Source of the DNA: Alkalidesulfovibrio alkalitolerans DSM 16529
GTDB lineage: Bacteria > Desulfobacterota > Desulfovibrionia > Desulfovibrionales > Desulfovibrionaceae
NCBI RefSeq assembly: GCF_000422245.1
Contig: NZ_ATHI01000030.1
Coordinates: 62,001 to 126,000, forward strand
DNA length: 64,000 nucleotides
Direction of reading: 5' to 3'
A program made the position numbers and the translations under genes. A model generated the notes under the pieces. That model was not told where the DNA came from. It saw only the letters and a program-made list of their open reading frames with translations, and ran no database searches. Below are positions 61,296-64,000 of the stretch, in pieces; the first letter of the stretch is position 1; each line of letters opens with the position of its first letter.

Positions 61296-63185
61296 GTGAT
61301 CCGCATCCAACCCCGCTGTGAGACCGGTTCGCGCCGCATCGCGTTTCATCGTGTTCTGGCGGCATTTCTATGTCTGCTGTTTTTGTGGCCTGCGGGCCTC
61401 GTCGCCCAAAGCACGGCCATGGACCCGCGCGAGGAGGGGGGATTGCGCTCCGGCAAGGCCACGACCTTCGAAGAGATGCTGCACCGGCACCGCTTGCAGC
61501 GGCTCAAGGAGCATGCGCTATTGACCTCCGAGCGCGCCTGGAAGGCCCGCGAGGACCACTTCGCGGCCCGGCTTTCCGGCATGAGCCTGCGCGAGAAGGT
61601 GGGGCAGGTCTTCATGGTCACCTTTCCGGGCGACGTCTACACGGGCGACGTGGCCGATCTGGTCGAGAACTGGAAGGTCGGCGGCGTCATGCTGTACGGG
61701 GCGGCAGGCAACGTGGGCTCGCCGCGGCAGGTCAAGCGGCTGACCGACGCTTTGCGAGATCACGCCCTGGTCGGCGGCAAGCCCCTGCCGCTGTTCATTT
61801 CCGTGGACCAGGAGGGCGGCCCGGTGGCCAGACTCCGGGACGGCTTCACGGTCTTTCCCTCGGCCATGTCCATCGCGGCCACCGGCTCCCCGGAGAACGC
61901 GGCCCTGGCCGCTCGGCTCACGGCCCGCGAGCTTCTGGCCGTGGGCGTGAACGTCAATTTCGCTCCGGTGGCCGACGTCAACACCAACCCGGACAATCCC
62001 ATCATCGGACTTCGCTCCTACGGCTCCTCTCCGTATCTGGTCGCGGCCTTCGTGCGCGCGGCCGTGCGCGCCTATGGCGAGATGGGGCTTTTGGCCACGG
62101 CCAAGCATTTTCCCGGCCACGGCGAGGCGGACATCGATTCGCACCTCGACCTCCCCGTGCTCGACGTGGACCGCGACCGGCTGGCGAACATCGAGCTTCC
62201 ACCGTTTTTCGCGGCGGAGCAGCAGGGCGTTCCCATGATCATGACGGCGCACATCGCCCTGCCTAAATTGCATCCCGAAAGCCCGGACCTGCCCGCCACG
62301 CTTTCGCACCGTGTGCTCACCGGGCTTTTGCGCGAGCAGATGGAGTTTCCCGGGCTGATCGTCACGGACTCCATGTTCATGGGGGCCATCATGCAGCGTT
62401 ACGGCGTGGAGGAGGCCGCCCTCACGGCCTTCGAGGCGGGCGCGGACATCCTGCTCTACGGCGCGGACCTCTATGCGCGCGGCGGCGACGGCGACACCGT
62501 GGCCCTGCAGAAGCAGGCCATGGAGGCGCTCTATCAGGCCGTGCGCTCGGGCCGCATTCCGGCAAAGCGGCTCGACGAATCCGTGGAGCGCATCCTGCGC
62601 GCCAAGGCGCGCATCGCGCCGGGGCTGCACATCCCCGAGGACGACCGCTACGCGCTCATCGCGGCGGGCGACGTCTCGGCCGTGGTCACGGCCGAGCGCA
62701 TGGCCGCCGAGGGCGTGACCATCGTGCGCCACCAAGACTTCTTTCCGCTTCCCGAGGACGGCGCATTGGTGGTGGTCTACCCGCGTGAGCTTTCGGCCCT
62801 GGCCGACGCCTTTCGCGTGCGGCTGCCCTGGGCGCGGCTCGTGCCCGTGGAGCGCGATCCCGGCGAGGAGGACGTGGTCCGGGCCGTGAACGCGGCCAAA
62901 AACGCGGTCAGGGTCGTGGCCGTGGTCACGGATTGCCGCAAGTTTTCCGGCCAGGAACGGCTCGTGCGCGCCCTTGGCGAGCGCGCGGCCGTGGTCGCGG
63001 CCGGGTTGCCCTACGATCTCGCGCTGTTCCCGTCCGCGCCGTTGCTCGTGGCCACCTACGGGCCGCACCCGGGCGCGCTCGCGGTCCTGCCGCGCCTGCT
63101 CGAAGGCGAATTCAAGCCACGGGGCACGCTGCCCGTGGAGTTGCCTGGTCTTGGCGGCATCGGTTTTTCCGACTCCTTACCCTAG
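61296..63185 (+). CDS. Exported glycoside hydrolase family 3 protein (beta-N-acetylhexosaminidase-like)
   Basis: A 629-residue protein. A signal peptide-like segment (VLAAFLCLLFLWPAGLVAQ) is followed by the GH3 catalytic barrel. Motifs are ISVDQEGGPVARLRDG, NVNFAPVADVNTNPDNPIIGLRSYG, the KHFPGHG plus DSH loop that carries the catalytic His in NagZ enzymes, and TDSMFMG with the nucleophile Asp. A C-terminal second domain (about 420-625) is present, as in long GH3 members. Export suggests turnover of peptidoglycan or envelope sugars from outside. The start is GTG 61296, 7 bases after GGAGG. Confidence 0.9.
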   Translation: MIRIQPRCETGSRRIAFHRVLAAFLCLLFLWPAGLVAQSTAMDPREEGGLRSGKATTFEEMLHRHRLQRLKEHALLTSERAWKAREDHFAARLSGMSLREKVGQVFMVTFPGDVYTGDVADLVENWKVGGVMLYGAAGNVGSPRQVKRLTDALRDHALVGGKPLPLFISVDQEGGPVARLRDGFTVFPSAMSIAATGSPENAALAARLTARELLAVGVNVNFAPVADVNTNPDNPIIGLRSYGSSPYLVAAFVRAAVRAYGEMGLLATAKHFPGHGEADIDSHLDLPVLDVDRDRLANIELPPFFAAEQQGVPMIMTAHIALPKLHPESPDLPATLSHRVLTGLLREQMEFPGLIVTDSMFMGAIMQRYGVEEAALTAFEAGADILLYGADLYARGGDGDTVALQKQAMEALYQAVRSGRIPAKRLDESVERILRAKARIAPGLHIPEDDRYALIAAGDVSAVVTAERMAAEGVTIVRHQDFFPLPEDGALVVVYPRELSALADAFRVRLPWARLVPVERDPGEEDVVRAVNAAKNAVRVVAVVTDCRKFSGQERLVRALGERAAVVAAGLPYDLALFPSAPLLVATYGPHPGALAVLPRLLEGEFKPRGTLPVELPGLGGIGFSDSLP

Positions 63186-63197
63186 AGCGGAGGTTTC

Positions 63198-63683
63198 ATG
63201 ATCAGCGAACTGTCGCAAAGCGCCATGCGCGTTCAGGAATATCTCGCCGCGCGGGGCCATGCCCTGCGCGTGGTCGAACTTGCCGATTCGACCCGCACCG
63301 CGGCGGACGCGGCCAAGGCCATTGGCTGCGAGGTCGCGCAGATCGTCAAGTCGCTCGTCTTCCGGGCCAAGGATTCCGGCCGTCCCGTGCTGGTCGTGGC
63401 CAGCGGCGTAAACAGGGTGGACGAGGCCAAGGTGGCGGCCCTCCTTGGTGAACCAGTGGGCAAGGCGGACGCGGCCTTCGTGCGCGAGTGCACCGGCTTC
63501 GCCATCGGCGGGGTGCCGCCCGTGGGCCACGCCGAGCAGATCGTGACCATCATGGACGAGGATTTGCAACAATACGTCGAAATATGGGCCGCTGCAGGCA
63601 CACCGCACGCTGTTTTCAGGCTCACGCCCGACATCCTGCGGGAACTGGCCGAGCCCATCGTGGCGCGGATCGCCCAGGACTGA
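63198..63683 (+). CDS. YbaK/ProX-type aminoacyl-tRNA deacylase
   Basis: A 161-residue protein of the YbaK/EbsC family, which hydrolyses mischarged tRNA such as Cys-tRNAPro or Ala-tRNAPro. Landmarks are AAKAIGCEVAQIVKSLVFRAKDSGRPVLVVASGVNRVDEAKVAALLG and GFAIGGVPPVGHAEQIVTIMDEDL, with the G-x-P-P-x-G-H motif. It starts 12 bases after the GH3 gene with GAGCGGAGG upstream, so it may be in the same unit. Confidence 0.9.
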   Translation: MISELSQSAMRVQEYLAARGHALRVVELADSTRTAADAAKAIGCEVAQIVKSLVFRAKDSGRPVLVVASGVNRVDEAKVAALLGEPVGKADAAFVRECTGFAIGGVPPVGHAEQIVTIMDEDLQQYVEIWAAAGTPHAVFRLTPDILRELAEPIVARIAQD

Positions 63684-63774
63684 CCCTCTTTTCGTCGCCA
63701 AAGCGCTTCGGGAAGTTGGATAAAGGCGTGTCACGGGTCCATGAGTCGTTTGCGAGGGCTCCCGGCGTGACCCG

Positions 63775-64000
63775 TCAGGGCGCGTGGTTTGCGCTGGCCT
63801 TGCGGGCGGCGAACTCCCGGCGCAGGCGGGCCATGACGTGGTCGTAGCCGCCTGGTCTGTGCGGCAGGGCGCAGCCCGAGCAATCCTTCACGCCCGTGGG
63901 CGTCAAGCGCGGCGAGCCGCCGCAGTCTTCGAGAAAATAGAGCGGACAAAAGCAAAACAGGCAGTTGAACTCCTCGGGCCGTTCGCAGGCGTGGCAGGGG
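63775..64000 (-). CDS. Cysteine-rich small-domain protein, 5' end outside window
   Basis: The frame is open from the window edge to a TGA at 63775-63777; 74 codons are visible and there is no start in the window. The peptide is packed with paired cysteines: PCHACERPEEFNCLFCFCPL, then EDCGG and DCSGCALPH. This matches the small Cys-rich domain (Pfam Cys_rich_small type), a presumed zinc- or cluster-binding module found in anaerobes and near cobalamin genes. It ends HDHVMARLRRE-like (YDHVMARLRREFAARK). It converges on the YbaK gene. Confidence 0.75.
   Translation of the reverse strand, partial: PCHACERPEEFNCLFCFCPLYFLEDCGGSPRLTPTGVKDCSGCALPHRPGGYDHVMARLRREFAARKASANHAP

Overview
The window is GC-rich, densely coded DNA from a sulfate-reducing bacterium, most likely a Desulfovibrio-like member of the Desulfovibrionales (Desulfobacterota). 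The best evidence is an uninterrupted dissimilatory sulfate-reduction block at about 44.2-54.4 kb: sat, aprB, aprA, qmoA, qmoB, qmoC and a qmoD-like gene, all on the plus strand. A stand-alone IMP cyclohydrolase, an HflX with the extended N-terminus, and a LivGKHMF transporter fit the same group. I see no rRNA, tRNA, CRISPR array, insertion sequence or prophage.

Layout. 0-5.7 kb: the end of purH, hflX with an apparent AUA start, plsY, a small cereblon-type CULT-domain protein, and an RNB-family exoribonuclease. 5.7-13.6 kb (minus strand): a run of tightly packed or overlapping genes. It reads larB, glycosyltransferase, O-antigen ligase, PAP2 phosphatase, glycosyltransferase, a palindromic repeat, an FAD-dependent UDP-galactopyranose-mutase-like oxidoreductase, an M24 peptidase and a DUF4911 protein. 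13.7-16.5 kb: an NtrC-type sigma-54 activator whose receiver domain has lost its catalytic residues, then a PLP aminotransferase. 16.6-22.7 kb: an RND pump and adaptor diverging from a TolC gene, with two matching TetR-type palindromes between them. 22.8-30.5 kb: HU, a PilZ protein, a tiny membrane protein, an ethylbenzene-dehydrogenase-type heme protein, the argJ-HD hydrolase-LysE run, and a large unassigned membrane protein. 30.9-37.6 kb: a DksA/TraR zinc finger, a NarL-type two-component pair, a stand-alone glutamate-synthase-type FMN protein, a STAS-like protein, a YfcE phosphoesterase and RarD. 37.7-43.6 kb (minus): a degenerate EPSP-synthase-like gene, a coiled-coil protein, aconitase and a PpiD/SurA foldase.

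The 44-54 kb block is the energy core. Sat activates sulfate to APS, AprBA reduces APS to sulfite and AMP, and the membrane complex QmoABC passes quinol electrons towards AprBA. Separate terminators follow sat, aprA and qmoD, so the block appears to be three transcription units side by side. A Rex-like operator overlaps a -35-like box before sat, and an intrinsic terminator sits inside the aprB leader; both suggest control points. Downstream are livG-livK-livH-livM-livF, a TPR protein, an Hpt protein, a family 3 glycoside hydrolase, a YbaK-type deacylase, and the 3' end of a cysteine-rich small-domain gene.

Dispersed imperfect palindromes of about 125 bp occur in several intergenic gaps, mostly between convergent genes, with a different 176-bp palindrome next to one copy. 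The observations most worth following are the CULT protein with an intact Trp cage and zinc site, the AUA start of hflX, the aprB leader terminator and Rex-like sites, the pseudo-receiver activator, and the EPSP-synthase-like fusion.
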